Positions 1-8,809 of a stretch of 64,000 bases of DNA are shown one piece after another. The notes beneath the pieces were generated by a model. It was not told the DNA's origin. It did not search any database and saw only the letters and a program-made list of their open reading frames with translations. Each line of letters begins with the position of its first letter. The stretch's first letter is position 1. Both the position numbers and the translations under genes were made by a program. This stretch comes from Variovorax sp. YR216 (GTDB lineage: Bacteria > Pseudomonadota > Gammaproteobacteria > Burkholderiales > Burkholderiaceae_C): positions 62,001-126,000 of the forward strand of contig NZ_FNRO01000016.1 in the NCBI RefSeq assembly GCF_900107745.1, given 5' to 3'.

Positions 1-164
1 GATTTTCGTCAATTTCCACGCAAAGTTGATGCCAAAGAAACCCTCGGGTCGGCGTCCGCCACCACGTCGCGGACCACCTCGCAGGGGCCGTTTGAATCAA
101 GTTTCCTGGCTGATGCAGCAAAGTTTCTCGTAGCCGGGAAGCGGACCATTGCTCCCAGGGCCTC

Positions 165-1508
165 GTGAAGGCCTCCACCTCAACGGAGAGCAATGTGACC
201 ACTGCAAACGACATTCAAACGCCCTTGAATTCGAGCCTCGTGTCGAGCCGGCGGGGACTCCTGCGCGGCGCGGCTGCGCTGACGGCCGTCGCGGCGCTGG
301 GGCAGGCCAGCAGAGCCTGGGCAGCCGACAAGGACACGATCAGGATCGGCTACATCAGCCCGAGGACAGGACCGTTTTCGCCGTTTGCCGAAGCGGACGA
401 TTTCATCCTGGAGCAGGTCCGCAAGACCCTGGCCGATGGCCTGGTCATCGGCGGCAAGAAGTACAAGGTCGAGATCCTTGCGCGAGACGACCAAAGCAGC
501 CCGGACCGGCAATCCAACCTGGCTGCGGAACTCATCAACAAGGAGAACATCGACCTGATGCTGGCACAGGTCGCGATCGGACCGAACGCTTCCCAGCAGT
601 GCGAGCTCAACGGCGTGCCGTGCCTTTCGACCGTCGGTCCTTGGCAGGCCTGGATGTTCCCGCTCAAAGGCGAGCCCACGAAGGGGTTCAAGAGCGTCTT
701 CCATTTCTTCTGGGGTCTGGAAGACATCGCCGACGTGTACCTGGACATCTGGCAAGGCGTGCCGTCGAACAAGGTGATCGGCTCGGCATTCAGCAACGAC
801 GTGCCGGGAAACGCCATGGGCGACATGAAGCTCGGCATGCCTGCGGCCTTTGCGAAGGCCGGCTACAAGATCGTCGACATCGGGCGCTTCCCGGTCGGCG
901 CCGATGATTTCTCGTCGTACATCCAGGCTTTCAAGAAGGACAACGTCGAGATCGTGACCGGCCTGTTCAATCCTCCCGAATGGGCTTCGTTCGTCAAGCA
1001 GTCAGCGCAGATGGGATTCAGGCCGAAGGCGGCCACAGTGGCCAAGGCGCTGCTGTTCCCCGGTGGCGTCGCCGCTCTGGGTCCCCGTGCCGATGGCATG
1101 TCCACCGAGATCTGGTGGACACCGGCCTATCCTTTCAAGTCGAGCCTGACGGGCCAGACTGCAAGGCAGTTTGCCGATGCCTATACGGCCGCCACGAAGC
1201 GCGAATGGACGCAACCCATGGGCGTGGTGCACGCGCTGTTCGAGACGGGAATCCAGGCTCTCAAGGCGAGCGGCGACCCCAAGGATCCCGTGAAAGTTGC
1301 CAACGCGTTGCGCGTGATGAAGCACGACACGATCATCGGCAAGCTCGACTTCACGTCCAGCGGAATCAAGAACGTCTCGAAGATGCGCGTCGTTGGCGGC
1401 CAGTGGCGCATCCTCAATGGTGCCAAGCCGGAACTGTTCATCACCAACAACAAGACGGCACCGGAAATCCCCGTCCAGCGCAAGTTCGAATTGCTGTCGA
1501 TCGCCTGA
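165..1508 (+). CDS. ABC transporter substrate-binding protein (branched-chain/amide type)
   Basis: Periplasmic binding protein of the Leu/Ile/Val-binding superfamily, predicted to capture a small nitrogen compound for the permeases encoded downstream. The start is GTG. Residues about 28-54 form an export signal with a twin Arg (SSRRGLLRGAAAL) followed by a hydrophobic run and an AWAAD cleavage region, so Tat export is possible. The mature part begins TIRIGYISPRTGPFS, the usual opening of this family. At 447 aa the length is normal. It is first of six co-oriented genes (binding protein, two ATPases, two permeases, nitrilase), so a nitrile, amide or related solute is a better guess than an amino acid. 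In-frame GTG codons further in could also be the start. Substrate is not visible from sequence. Confidence 0.88.
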   Translation: MKASTSTESNVTTANDIQTPLNSSLVSSRRGLLRGAAALTAVAALGQASRAWAADKDTIRIGYISPRTGPFSPFAEADDFILEQVRKTLADGLVIGGKKYKVEILARDDQSSPDRQSNLAAELINKENIDLMLAQVAIGPNASQQCELNGVPCLSTVGPWQAWMFPLKGEPTKGFKSVFHFFWGLEDIADVYLDIWQGVPSNKVIGSAFSNDVPGNAMGDMKLGMPAAFAKAGYKIVDIGRFPVGADDFSSYIQAFKKDNVEIVTGLFNPPEWASFVKQSAQMGFRPKAATVAKALLFPGGVAALGPRADGMSTEIWWTPAYPFKSSLTGQTARQFADAYTAATKREWTQPMGVVHALFETGIQALKASGDPKDPVKVANALRVMKHDTIIGKLDFTSSGIKNVSKMRVVGGQWRILNGAKPELFITNNKTAPEIPVQRKFELLSIA

Positions 1509-1520
1509 CAGGTTCCGTTC

Positions 1521-2264
1521 ATGTTGCTCGAACTGCGTGACACCACCAAGCGCTACGGCGACATGGTGGTCATCCCCAAGCTGTCGCTGTCCGTGGAGGA
1601 CGGGGAATTCATTGGCGTCATCGGCCCGAACGGGGCGGGAAAAAGCACCCTGTTCGGCCTGATCTCGGGCAGCGCGCGATGCGACAGCGGATGCGTCTTC
1701 CTGGATGGCAGGGACGTCACCACCTACGACGCCGCCGAGCGCTGCAGGGCCGGCATCGGTCGCACCTTCCAGATTCCGCAGCCCTTCGACGGCATGACGG
1801 CCTACGAGAACGTGCTCGTGGCGGCCACCTTCGGCAGCGGACTGCATGGTCAAGCGGCGCAGCAGGCCGCCGTCGACGCGATGGGACGTTGCGGGCTCGA
1901 AGGTGCCGCGGACAAGCTGGCAGGCGCCCTGACGCTGCTGCAGCGCAAACGGCTCGAACTGGCAAGAGCAATCGCCACGCGTCCGCGCCTGTTGCTGCTC
2001 GACGAAGTGGCCGGGGGGTTGACCGATGCCGAAATGCAGCAGCTGCTTCGGCTGATCCTGACGATCCACCAGGGCGGAGTGACCGTCTTGTGGATCGAAC
2101 ATCTCGTCCACGCCCTCGTCTCCGCCGCCGATCGCCTCGTCGTGCTGGCAAGCGGCGCGGTGATCTGCGATGGCGATCCGAAGACGGTGATGGCCGATCG
2201 CACGGTGCGTGACACCTACCTGGGCTCGGACATCGAGGAGGAGTTGGACCATGCTGCGCACTGA
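1521..2264 (+). CDS. livG: ABC transporter ATP-binding protein, LivG type
   Basis: Cytoplasmic ATPase that powers the branched-chain-type importer. Walker A is GPNGAGKST near residue 36 and Walker B is RLLLLDEVAGGL. The signature region reads LTLLQRKRLELARA, degenerate compared with LSGGQ, as is common in LivG-like proteins. It starts 12 bases after the binding-protein stop and its 3' end overlaps the second ATPase by 14 bases, so the two are probably translationally coupled. The 247-aa length fits the family. Confidence 0.9.
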   Translation: MLLELRDTTKRYGDMVVIPKLSLSVEDGEFIGVIGPNGAGKSTLFGLISGSARCDSGCVFLDGRDVTTYDAAERCRAGIGRTFQIPQPFDGMTAYENVLVAATFGSGLHGQAAQQAAVDAMGRCGLEGAADKLAGALTLLQRKRLELARAIATRPRLLLLDEVAGGLTDAEMQQLLRLILTIHQGGVTVLWIEHLVHALVSAADRLVVLASGAVICDGDPKTVMADRTVRDTYLGSDIEEELDHAAH

Positions 2265-2943
2265 TCGGCTGGATGCGTACTACGGCTTGTTCCAGGCGCT
2301 GTTCGGCCTGAGCTTCCAGGTTGCGCCGGGCGAAACCGTGGCCCTCATCGGCTCCAATGGCGCCGGCAAATCCACGTTGTTGCGCGCGATCGTCGGCTCG
2401 GTGCGGACACGACGCGACGGCGTGGTTCTGGGCGATCAGGCCATCGGCGGTGACTCCGAGCGCAAACAGCTGAACCGCGGCATCGCGCTCGTGCCCGAAG
2501 GTCGACGACTGTTTCCGAGCCTGACGGTCCTGGAGAACCTGCAGCTCGCCGCGCGCAATGGCCGCCCCGGGCCGTGGTCCATCGGGCGCCTCATGCGGGA
2601 GTTCCCGGTCATGCAAGCGTTCCAGCATCGTCCCGCAACAGCGCTGTCAGGCGGCCAGCAGCAGCTGGTTGCGCTTTCGCGCGCGCTGGTGTGCAACCCG
2701 AAGTACCTGCTGTGCGACGAGATCTCGCTGGGCCTCTCGCCGGTGGCCGTCAATGAGGTCTACGACCTGCTCGGCCGGGCCCGCAGCGACGGGCTTGCGG
2801 TGGTGCTGGTCGAGCAGAACGTCAAGCGTGCGCTGGCCGAGTCCGATCGCTACTACTGCATTCAAAAAGGCCGGGTGGTCCTCGAGGGAGCATCCGAATC
2901 GGCCGACCAGGCGCAAGTCGCGCAAGCCTACTTCGGGATCTGA
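2251..2943 (+). CDS. livF: ABC transporter ATP-binding protein, LivF type
   Basis: Second ATPase of the importer. Walker A is GSNGAGKST, the signature is LSGGQQQL and Walker B is YLLCDEISLGLSP. The start is ATG at 2251, inside the end of livG, because a GAGGAGGAG ribosome site lies just upstream at 2236-2244; a longer frame opens at 2209 but its extra residues are out-of-family. LivF proteins pair with LivG and contact the LivH/LivM permeases, which follow directly. Confidence 0.9.
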   Translation: MLRTDRLDAYYGLFQALFGLSFQVAPGETVALIGSNGAGKSTLLRAIVGSVRTRRDGVVLGDQAIGGDSERKQLNRGIALVPEGRRLFPSLTVLENLQLAARNGRPGPWSIGRLMREFPVMQAFQHRPATALSGGQQQLVALSRALVCNPKYLLCDEISLGLSPVAVNEVYDLLGRARSDGLAVVLVEQNVKRALAESDRYYCIQKGRVVLEGASESADQAQVAQAYFGI

Positions 2944-2944
2944 C

Positions 2945-3811
2945 ATGGAAACACTCATTGAAACGCTGCTGGGCGGCCTGATGCTCGGCGCGCTGTATGC
3001 GCTGTTCGGGCTTGGCCTGAGCCTGAGCCTCGGTGTGATGAAGATGATCAACATCGCGCATGGCGACCTCATCGTCCTTGGCGCCTATCTGTGCTCGACG
3101 GTGATGCAGCTCGCTGGGGTCGGGCCCTTCGTGTCACTCGTTGCAGTGGTGCCCTTGATGTTCGTCATCGGCTATGTCCTCCAGCGGGTGCTTCTCAACC
3201 GTGTCGTTGGCAAGGGCGCGTTGACGCCGCTCCTTCTCACCTTCGGCCTTTCCATCGTGCTGCAGAACGTGCTCCAGGAGATCTTCACCGCGGACACCCG
3301 CAGCCTCCAGGCGGGCGATCTCTCCCTTCGAGGCTTCGACATCGCGGGGGTCTCGGTCGGACTGCTGCCGCTGGTCTCGACGCTGATCAGCGCAGTGATC
3401 TTCGCCGGCACCAGTTGGCTGATCGGGCATTCGCATCTTGGCCGCCAAGCCCGCGCAGTGGCGGACGATCCCGGTACGGCGCGCCTCGTCGGCGTCAACG
3501 ACGGCAACTTCTTCGCGCTCGTCACCGGGTTCGTGCTGGCCGTGATTGCACTGGCGGCCGTCATGTACGGAATCCGCACGCCTTTCTCTCCGACATCCGG
3601 CCCGGAGCGCTTGCTTTACTCGTTCGAGGCGGTCGTTCTCGGAGGGCTCGGCAATGTCTGGGGCACCTTCGTCGGCGGATTGGTCATCGGCGTCGCCCAG
3701 CTCTTTGGCGCCAAGGTCTCCTCGGGCCTCGGACCATTCTTCGGCCACCTTGTCTTCCTGATCGCGCTGCTCGCGCGACCGCAAGGCTTGCTTGGAAAGG
3801 CACAGCGATGA
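2945..3811 (+). CDS. livH: Branched-chain-type ABC permease, LivH
   Basis: Inner-membrane permease of 288 aa with eight or so hydrophobic segments. It carries the family signatures GLGLSLSLGVMKMINIAHGD near the N-terminus and ERLLYSFEAVVLGGLGNVWG near the C-terminus. ATG at 2945 comes one base after the livF stop. The gene ends in an ATGA overlap with livM. A much longer open frame reaches upstream through livF but that part is an out-of-frame shadow. Confidence 0.9.
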   Translation: METLIETLLGGLMLGALYALFGLGLSLSLGVMKMINIAHGDLIVLGAYLCSTVMQLAGVGPFVSLVAVVPLMFVIGYVLQRVLLNRVVGKGALTPLLLTFGLSIVLQNVLQEIFTADTRSLQAGDLSLRGFDIAGVSVGLLPLVSTLISAVIFAGTSWLIGHSHLGRQARAVADDPGTARLVGVNDGNFFALVTGFVLAVIALAAVMYGIRTPFSPTSGPERLLYSFEAVVLGGLGNVWGTFVGGLVIGVAQLFGAKVSSGLGPFFGHLVFLIALLARPQGLLGKAQR

Positions 3812-4812
3812 ACACCGTCACCACCTTGCGAGCTCCTGTTTCAATGCGCGCAAAAGGCAAAGGACTGGCAGTCGCCACTGCATTGCTGTTGTGCGGCGTC
3901 CTGGCGGCCGTGCCCTGGTTCACCAATTTTGGGACGCAGCGCCTGATGGTTGAAATCTTCACCGTGTTCGCCATCGCCCTGGCGTGGAACCTGTTGGCCG
4001 GTTACGGCGGCCTTGTCGTGGTTGGCCACCAGATGTTCGTCGGCGTGGGGGCCTACGCGCTGTTCGCGCTGTCGAACAGGCTGGAACTCAATCCCTGGAT
4101 GATGCTGCCCCTGGCCGCCATCGCGACCGGTCTCTTCGCCGTGGTCAGCGCTTATCCGATGTTCCGCCTTCGCGGCGCGCACTTCGCCGTCGGGACCTGG
4201 GTGCTTGCCGAGATGCTGCGGATTCTGACGTTGAACAACGAATGGCTCGGTGCGGGCGGCGGCATGCCTCTGGAGGCACTGGGCAGCTTCGACCGGTGGA
4301 CCCGCAACGCAGGTGTGTACTGGGCTGCTCTGGCGACCGGGGTTGGAACGCTCGTCGTTGCCCGCACCATCCTTCGCGGCAGGCTCGGCCTGGCGCTCAT
4401 GAGCGTGCGCGACTCGGAGGCGGCTGCGGAAGCGTCGGGCGTGTCGATCCGCAGGGCGAAGCTGATGCTGTGGGTCATCGCAGGTTCGCTGACCGGACTG
4501 GCAGGGGCGGTGGCCTACATGAACACGCTGCAGGTCACACCGGATGCGACGTTTTCGTTGAACTGGTCGGCGGCAGCGATCTTCATCGCCGTACTCGGCG
4601 GCATCGGGACGCTGGAAGGGCCGATCCTCGGCACGCTTGTCTACTTCCTGCTGCGCGAGAGCTTCGCTTCCTACGGCTCCTGGTATTTCATCGGCCTCGG
4701 TTCCCTTGCCATCGTCACGATGGTCTTCGCACCCGGTGGCGCGTGGAGCCTGATCACGCGCAAATGGCCGGTGGATCCCTTCGGCGTGCGCCGCGACATG
4801 CCGCGCCAGTAG
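3808..4812 (+). CDS. livM: Branched-chain-type ABC permease, LivM
   Basis: Second permease subunit (334 aa), forming the membrane channel with LivH. It has repeated hydrophobic segments and LivM signatures such as IALAWNLLAGYGG and AAIFIAVLGGIGTLEGP. The start ATG overlaps the livH stop (ATGA), indicating coupled translation. It is followed after 28 bases by the nitrilase gene with no terminator between, so all six genes probably share a transcript. Confidence 0.9.
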   Translation: MNTVTTLRAPVSMRAKGKGLAVATALLLCGVLAAVPWFTNFGTQRLMVEIFTVFAIALAWNLLAGYGGLVVVGHQMFVGVGAYALFALSNRLELNPWMMLPLAAIATGLFAVVSAYPMFRLRGAHFAVGTWVLAEMLRILTLNNEWLGAGGGMPLEALGSFDRWTRNAGVYWAALATGVGTLVVARTILRGRLGLALMSVRDSEAAAEASGVSIRRAKLMLWVIAGSLTGLAGAVAYMNTLQVTPDATFSLNWSAAAIFIAVLGGIGTLEGPILGTLVYFLLRESFASYGSWYFIGLGSLAIVTMVFAPGGAWSLITRKWPVDPFGVRRDMPRQ

Positions 4813-4840
4813 TCCCGCTCTCATCACCCAAGGAAAACCC

Positions 4841-5854
4841 ATGTCTGAAACTGCCTTCAAGATTGCGGTCGTGCAGGCTGCCCCCGTCTTCATGGACGCC
4901 GCAGCCTCCACACAAAAGGCCATTCGCCTGATTTCCGAAGCTGGCGCGAACGGAGCCAAGCTCCTGGCCTTCCCGGAAGTGTTCATTCCCGGCTACCCTT
5001 GGTGGCTTTGGCTCGGCACGCCAGCCTGGGGCATGCAGTTCGTGTCGCGCTACCACGCAAATTCGTTGCGCGCGGATGGTCCGGAACTCGCGTCCATCGC
5101 CGCGGCTGCCGCCGAGGCCAATGTCAATGTGGTGATCGGCTTCTCGGAGATCGACGGCGGATCGCTCTACATCAGCCAGGCCCTCATCAGCGACAAGGGC
5201 GAGATGGTCTTCAAGCGCCGGAAGCTCAAGCCAACCCACGTGGAGCGCACCCTGTTCGGGGAAGGCGACGGCTCCGATTTTCGGGTGGTCGACACCAGCG
5301 TCGGGCGTCTGGGTGCTCTTTGCTGCGCCGAGCACATCCAGCCGCTGTCGAAGTACGCGATGTATTCGATGCACGAGCAGGTCCATGTCGCATCGTGGCC
5401 TTCTTTCACGCTGTACCGCGGCACTGCTTACGCGCTGGGTCACGAGGTGAATCTATCCGCGAGTCAGATCTATGCACTGGAAGGCGGTTGCTTCGTCTTG
5501 CATGCGAGTGCAATCACGGGGCAGGACATGTTCGACCTCTTGTGTGACACGCCCGAAAAGGCGCTGTTGCTGAATTCGGATGGCGGCAAGCCTGGCGGAG
5601 GGTACTCCATGATTTTCGGCCCCGATGGTCAGCCCTTGGTGGAGCACATGCCGCAAGATCAGGAAGGAATCCTGTACGCGGACGTCGATCTCTCCACCAT
5701 CGCCATCGCAAAGGCGGCCTATGATCCCGCCGGGCACTACGCCCGGGGCGACGTCGTCCGGTTGATGGTCAATCGCCATCCGCGCCGGACCAGCATCGAC
5801 TTCGGAGAGGGCGTGATAGAAGGTACGCAGTGGACTGAGGCGAAAGTCGATTGA
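4841..5854 (+). CDS. Nitrilase (carbon-nitrogen hydrolase superfamily)
   Basis: Predicted cytoplasmic nitrilase converting a nitrile to a carboxylic acid plus ammonia. The Glu-Lys-Cys triad is visible: E46 in LLAFPEVFIPGYPWW, K130 in RKLKPTHVERTLFGEGDG, and C162 in GALCCAEHIQPL. The KPTHVER and GEGDGSD context is typical of true nitrilases rather than aliphatic amidases. Position 163 is Ala where many nitrilases have Trp (CWEH), which may affect substrate choice. At 337 aa it is full length. Lying directly behind a complete LivFGHM-type importer, it suggests uptake of a nitrile or nitrogenous precursor and intracellular release of ammonia. No amidase or nitrile hydratase lies nearby, consistent with one-step hydrolysis. 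Confidence 0.88.
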   Translation: MSETAFKIAVVQAAPVFMDAAASTQKAIRLISEAGANGAKLLAFPEVFIPGYPWWLWLGTPAWGMQFVSRYHANSLRADGPELASIAAAAAEANVNVVIGFSEIDGGSLYISQALISDKGEMVFKRRKLKPTHVERTLFGEGDGSDFRVVDTSVGRLGALCCAEHIQPLSKYAMYSMHEQVHVASWPSFTLYRGTAYALGHEVNLSASQIYALEGGCFVLHASAITGQDMFDLLCDTPEKALLLNSDGGKPGGGYSMIFGPDGQPLVEHMPQDQEGILYADVDLSTIAIAKAAYDPAGHYARGDVVRLMVNRHPRRTSIDFGEGVIEGTQWTEAKVD

Positions 5855-5864
5855 AGCAGATCGA

Positions 5865-6660
5865 ATGACCGCAATCAGAGTGCGGATTCAACCGGTTTTT
5901 GAGCATCTCCATCATCCCGCGCGAGATCGTCGAGACCCAAAGTGGCGCCTATTCGTGAAGAGGTGGCCGACGTCAGAAGCGTTTCGGGTGCCGCGTTGGC
6001 GCTCGACCTTCATCAATCGGTCGTGAGCCGCAAAATAGCTCAGATCGAAATGGAATCCGGAGCCCGTCTGTTCCACCGCAAGGGAAGAGGCGTCGTTCTC
6101 ACCGAATTCGGTGAGCAGGTCTATCCGCGCATCGTCGGCCTGATCCGGGAATCCGATCAACTGGCCGACGACATGCGCACGCGCAGCTGTACGCCGATGG
6201 GCGACGTGCGTTTCGGAATGCTGCCGTCGAGCGTTCAGGCCATCCCAGCGAGGCGCTCTGCACCGAGAGCTATAGCTGCGTGGTGTGGTCCGGGAACACC
6301 CGGCAGCCCAGTCTGGAGGAGTGGTTCCTCAAGAGCAGTGCCCTGCAGCGCCGCATCGAGGTCACCACCAACAACTTCAACACTCTGTCGCTGACGGTGA
6401 TCGGCGACCAGCGGGTGGCTGCCATGCATACTCGCCTCGCGCACCTGTTCGCGCGTACTCTGCCGCTGCGCATCGTGCCGCTGCCCCTCGCGTTTCCCAC
6501 CATGGTGTGGTCAATGCAGTGGCCGCGGCACCTCAATGGCGATCCGGCGCATCAATGGATCCGGGGTGTGCTGCGCGCGGCGAAGTCGATCACGGCACGT
6601 CCGGGAGTCGCAGCTGGATCGCGAGCGCGTGATCGACGTCCGGGTCTTCGTATCTCCCCT
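5865..6660 (+). pseudogene. LysR-type regulator, frameshifted and internally deleted
   Basis: Remains of the presumed nitrilase-cluster regulator. From ATG 5865 the frame encodes a leader ending DPKWRLFVK; the reading then resumes in another frame as VADVRSVSGAALALDLHQ, a LysR helix-turn-helix. A duplicated AG dinucleotide at about 5959-5962 explains the shift. The HTH part runs to GDVRFGMLPSSVQAI near 6242. It then jumps directly to the last third of a LysR effector domain in a third frame (SEALCTESYSCVVWSGNT to PAHQWIRGVLR, about 6247-6590), so roughly 100 residues are missing. The native stop cannot be placed exactly; frames run on past 6630. Not functional as read. Confidence 0.8.
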
Positions 6661-6711
6661 GTCGCACCGCATTTGTCGGTTGCAATAAATCATAGATTGG
6701 GGAAGATGAGG

Positions 6712-6769
6712 TTTATCGAATGGGATAAATGTATAGTAGGATCTATAGTGGTTTATTGCTTAGGATAAA
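6712..6769 (+). promoter_or_regulatory. Promoter region with two HipB-type operators
   Basis: An AT-rich strip ahead of the hipBA pair holds two 18-bp dyads with the same layout. TTTATC-N6-GATAAA (perfect) lies at 6712-6729 and TTTATT-N6-GATAAA (one mismatch) at 6752-6769, ending just before the hipB start. Autoregulation by HipB through paired operators is established for the family; assigning these dyads to this HipB is inference. Confidence 0.6.
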
Positions 6770-6771
6770 AA

Positions 6772-7053
6772 ATGACGCTGACGGAGATTGGCCAGGCGCT
6801 TCGCGACGCCCGGAAGCTGCGACGCCTCACGCTCCAGAAGGTCGCAGACGACCTGGGCATGAGCATTGCCACGATCTCACGTCTGGAACGAGGCGACCTC
6901 GATGACATCGGTGTCCGTCGCCTCCTTCGGGTCGCGGAGTACGTTGGCTTGCAGTTGCTCGTGCGGCCTGTCGGATTCGGGATGTCCCTCGATGAAGCCA
7001 TGAAAGAGTCCGATCGAGACTTCCTGGCCGAAGGAAAGATTGAGCGCACATGA
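6772..7053 (+). CDS. hipB: HipB-like XRE-family antitoxin
   Basis: A 93-aa DNA-binding antitoxin. The Cro/C1 helix-turn-helix spans about residues 4-60, with TLQKVADDLGMSIATISRLE as the helix-turn-helix core. It ends in an ATGA overlap with the HipA toxin gene, the standard order for hipBA. It should bind the two TTTATC dyads immediately upstream and neutralise the kinase. Confidence 0.85.
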   Translation: MTLTEIGQALRDARKLRRLTLQKVADDLGMSIATISRLERGDLDDIGVRRLLRVAEYVGLQLLVRPVGFGMSLDEAMKESDRDFLAEGKIERT

Positions 7054-8339
7054 ACGACCTGCTCGCGAAGATCGAAGCGAATGCGAAGCGGCTCGATGTC
7101 CACGTCGGGCCTGGCAGGGTCGGCACCCTGGAGCGCGAAGGCGCTCAAGGTAGCGTGTTCGCATACCTGCCCGAGACCAACGAAGCCGACTTCGTCTCGT
7201 TACTCATGCCTGTCAGGCTCCAAAGCTATTCGGCGTCCTCTGCACTGATTCCGGTCTTCCAGCAGAACCTTCCGGAGGGCTTCTTGCGTCGGAAGATCAC
7301 ACAGCGCTTTGGAAAGGTCCTGGCCACCGACGACTTGATCCTCCTGGCGCTCACTGGCGCCAACATGATCGGCCGCCAGAAGATCGTCCCTTCGGGCTTC
7401 AGCCGCGACTGGATCAAGCCACTTCGCGTGGATGTTGAAGCGATGATGGCCGATAGCCAGGCAGGCGTCCTCTTCGCTGAATTGCTGGACGAGTTCATCG
7501 GTTTCGGCGTCTCCGGTGCGCTTCCGAAAGTGCTTGTCCAGGAGCGCGACACGATTCACGATGCCCAGTGGATCCTGAAGGTCGGTGACACCTCGCTTCC
7601 GTCGCTCGCCGTCAACGAGTACTTCACGATGCGCGCGGCCGCACATGCCGGTCTTCCAACACCGGAGTTCACGCTCTCCGAGGAAGGAACCGTTTTCGGC
7701 GTCAAGCGCTTCGACTTCGACGTCGCAGGCAATTCACTCGGATTCGAGGACTTTTGTGCGCTGCTCGCGCTTCCGCCAGAGCGCACGTACGGCGGAACGA
7801 TGGAGCGCGTCGTCAAGGCCATCGAGGCCTTCACCGTGGGCCCCGAGCGTCTGAAAGCGAAGGAAGGGATGATCGCCGCGCAGCTTTTTTCGATGGCGGC
7901 ACGAAACACCGACGCACACCTGAAGAACTTCGGACTCCTCTACTCCGGCATCGGCGATGCCCGCTTGGCGCCGATGTTCGATATGGTGACAACGAAGGTC
8001 TATCCGCAGTACAGAAATGACATTCCCTCAATCTCGATCGCTGGCAAGAAGCTCGATGTTGCCGACAAGACCTTCGTGCGGTTCGCGCAGGAACGAGGCG
8101 GCATGACCACGACCGGTCTTCGCGATATGGCCATCCGGATCGCCGGCGGCCTGGAAGAGGCGGCGGCGGAGCTCATCGTCTATGGTCGAGCCTATCCAGC
8201 CCATCAGGCGGTCTGCGACGGCATCGTGGAGCAATGGAAGTCCGGTGTGCAGATGCTGGACAACCTGGTTCAGGGCATCGGTGCCCGCCGAAAGCCCATC
8301 AAGGAAGAAGTCGCGCCGGTCCCTCAACCAAAGGGTTGA
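7050..8339 (+). CDS. hipA: HipA-like serine/threonine kinase toxin
   Basis: A 429-aa type II toxin of the HipA family, which in E. coli phosphorylates glutamyl-tRNA synthetase and causes persistence. The N-terminal HipA subdomain is seen around residues 35-85 (LIPVFQQNLPEGFLRRKI). A Gly/Ser loop (VSGALPK, 154-160), an ATP-contact Lys in ILKV (K177), the catalytic Asp in RNTDAHLKN (D288) and the metal-binding Asp in APMFDMV (D311) are all present, so the kinase looks intact. It overlaps the antitoxin by four bases. The target in this host is unknown. Confidence 0.88.
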   Translation: MNDLLAKIEANAKRLDVHVGPGRVGTLEREGAQGSVFAYLPETNEADFVSLLMPVRLQSYSASSALIPVFQQNLPEGFLRRKITQRFGKVLATDDLILLALTGANMIGRQKIVPSGFSRDWIKPLRVDVEAMMADSQAGVLFAELLDEFIGFGVSGALPKVLVQERDTIHDAQWILKVGDTSLPSLAVNEYFTMRAAAHAGLPTPEFTLSEEGTVFGVKRFDFDVAGNSLGFEDFCALLALPPERTYGGTMERVVKAIEAFTVGPERLKAKEGMIAAQLFSMAARNTDAHLKNFGLLYSGIGDARLAPMFDMVTTKVYPQYRNDIPSISIAGKKLDVADKTFVRFAQERGGMTTTGLRDMAIRIAGGLEEAAAELIVYGRAYPAHQAVCDGIVEQWKSGVQMLDNLVQGIGARRKPIKEEVAPVPQPKG

Positions 8340-8367
8340 TCTACTGTTCCCGCAGCCCGGCTCGCTG

Positions 8368-8640
8368 CTATGCAATGCGCACAGACAACGCCGCGCGTCC
8401 CAGGTACGCCAGCAGCGCACTGGCCTTTTCAAGAATGCGCACCGGTTCGTGAATTGCAGCCTGGAGCTCCGTGGCATCGACGACAACTGGGTTTCCATTG
8501 AGCCCTGTCGCGCGTGAGCCGCATGACTGAAGCCAGGGCTTGAGCTTGCCTGCGGCATGCAGGCGCTGCAGCTCCTCAAGGAAGCGCCGCCGGAACAAGC
8601 GCGAGAGCACCCGCACCGGCCTTGTTGCGGTGTTCAGAAA
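8368..8640 (-). pseudogene. IS91-family transposase fragment
   Basis: The minus strand encodes VRVLSRLFRRRFLEELQRLH, then AAGKL, and further on ALLAYLGRAALSVRIA. These match the central and C-terminal blocks of IS91-type Y2 transposases (VLSRLFRR...LHAAG and VLAYLARYTHRVAIS). The stretch between is degenerate and both ends of the enzyme are missing. It marks past rolling-circle transposition next to hipBA. Confidence 0.6.
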
Positions 8641-8809
8641 CCGGGTACACCTGGGACCTGACTTCGCCTGTAGCGCCTTCGACACTGTGGCAAGGGTTGA
8701 CCTTTTTAACGGTGCCGTTGAGTTCAAGGATCTGGCTATTCCGATCGAATAGTGTCAGATTCGGCGGCCCGACCAGGGAGCGGTTGCAGCGAGCGTAGGA
8801 GGCGAATCC

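Noticed and set aside
1..40. Possible insertion-sequence end (TTTCCACGCAAAGTTGATGCC)
   Set aside because: Too short and cut by the window start; no inverted partner or transposase seen.
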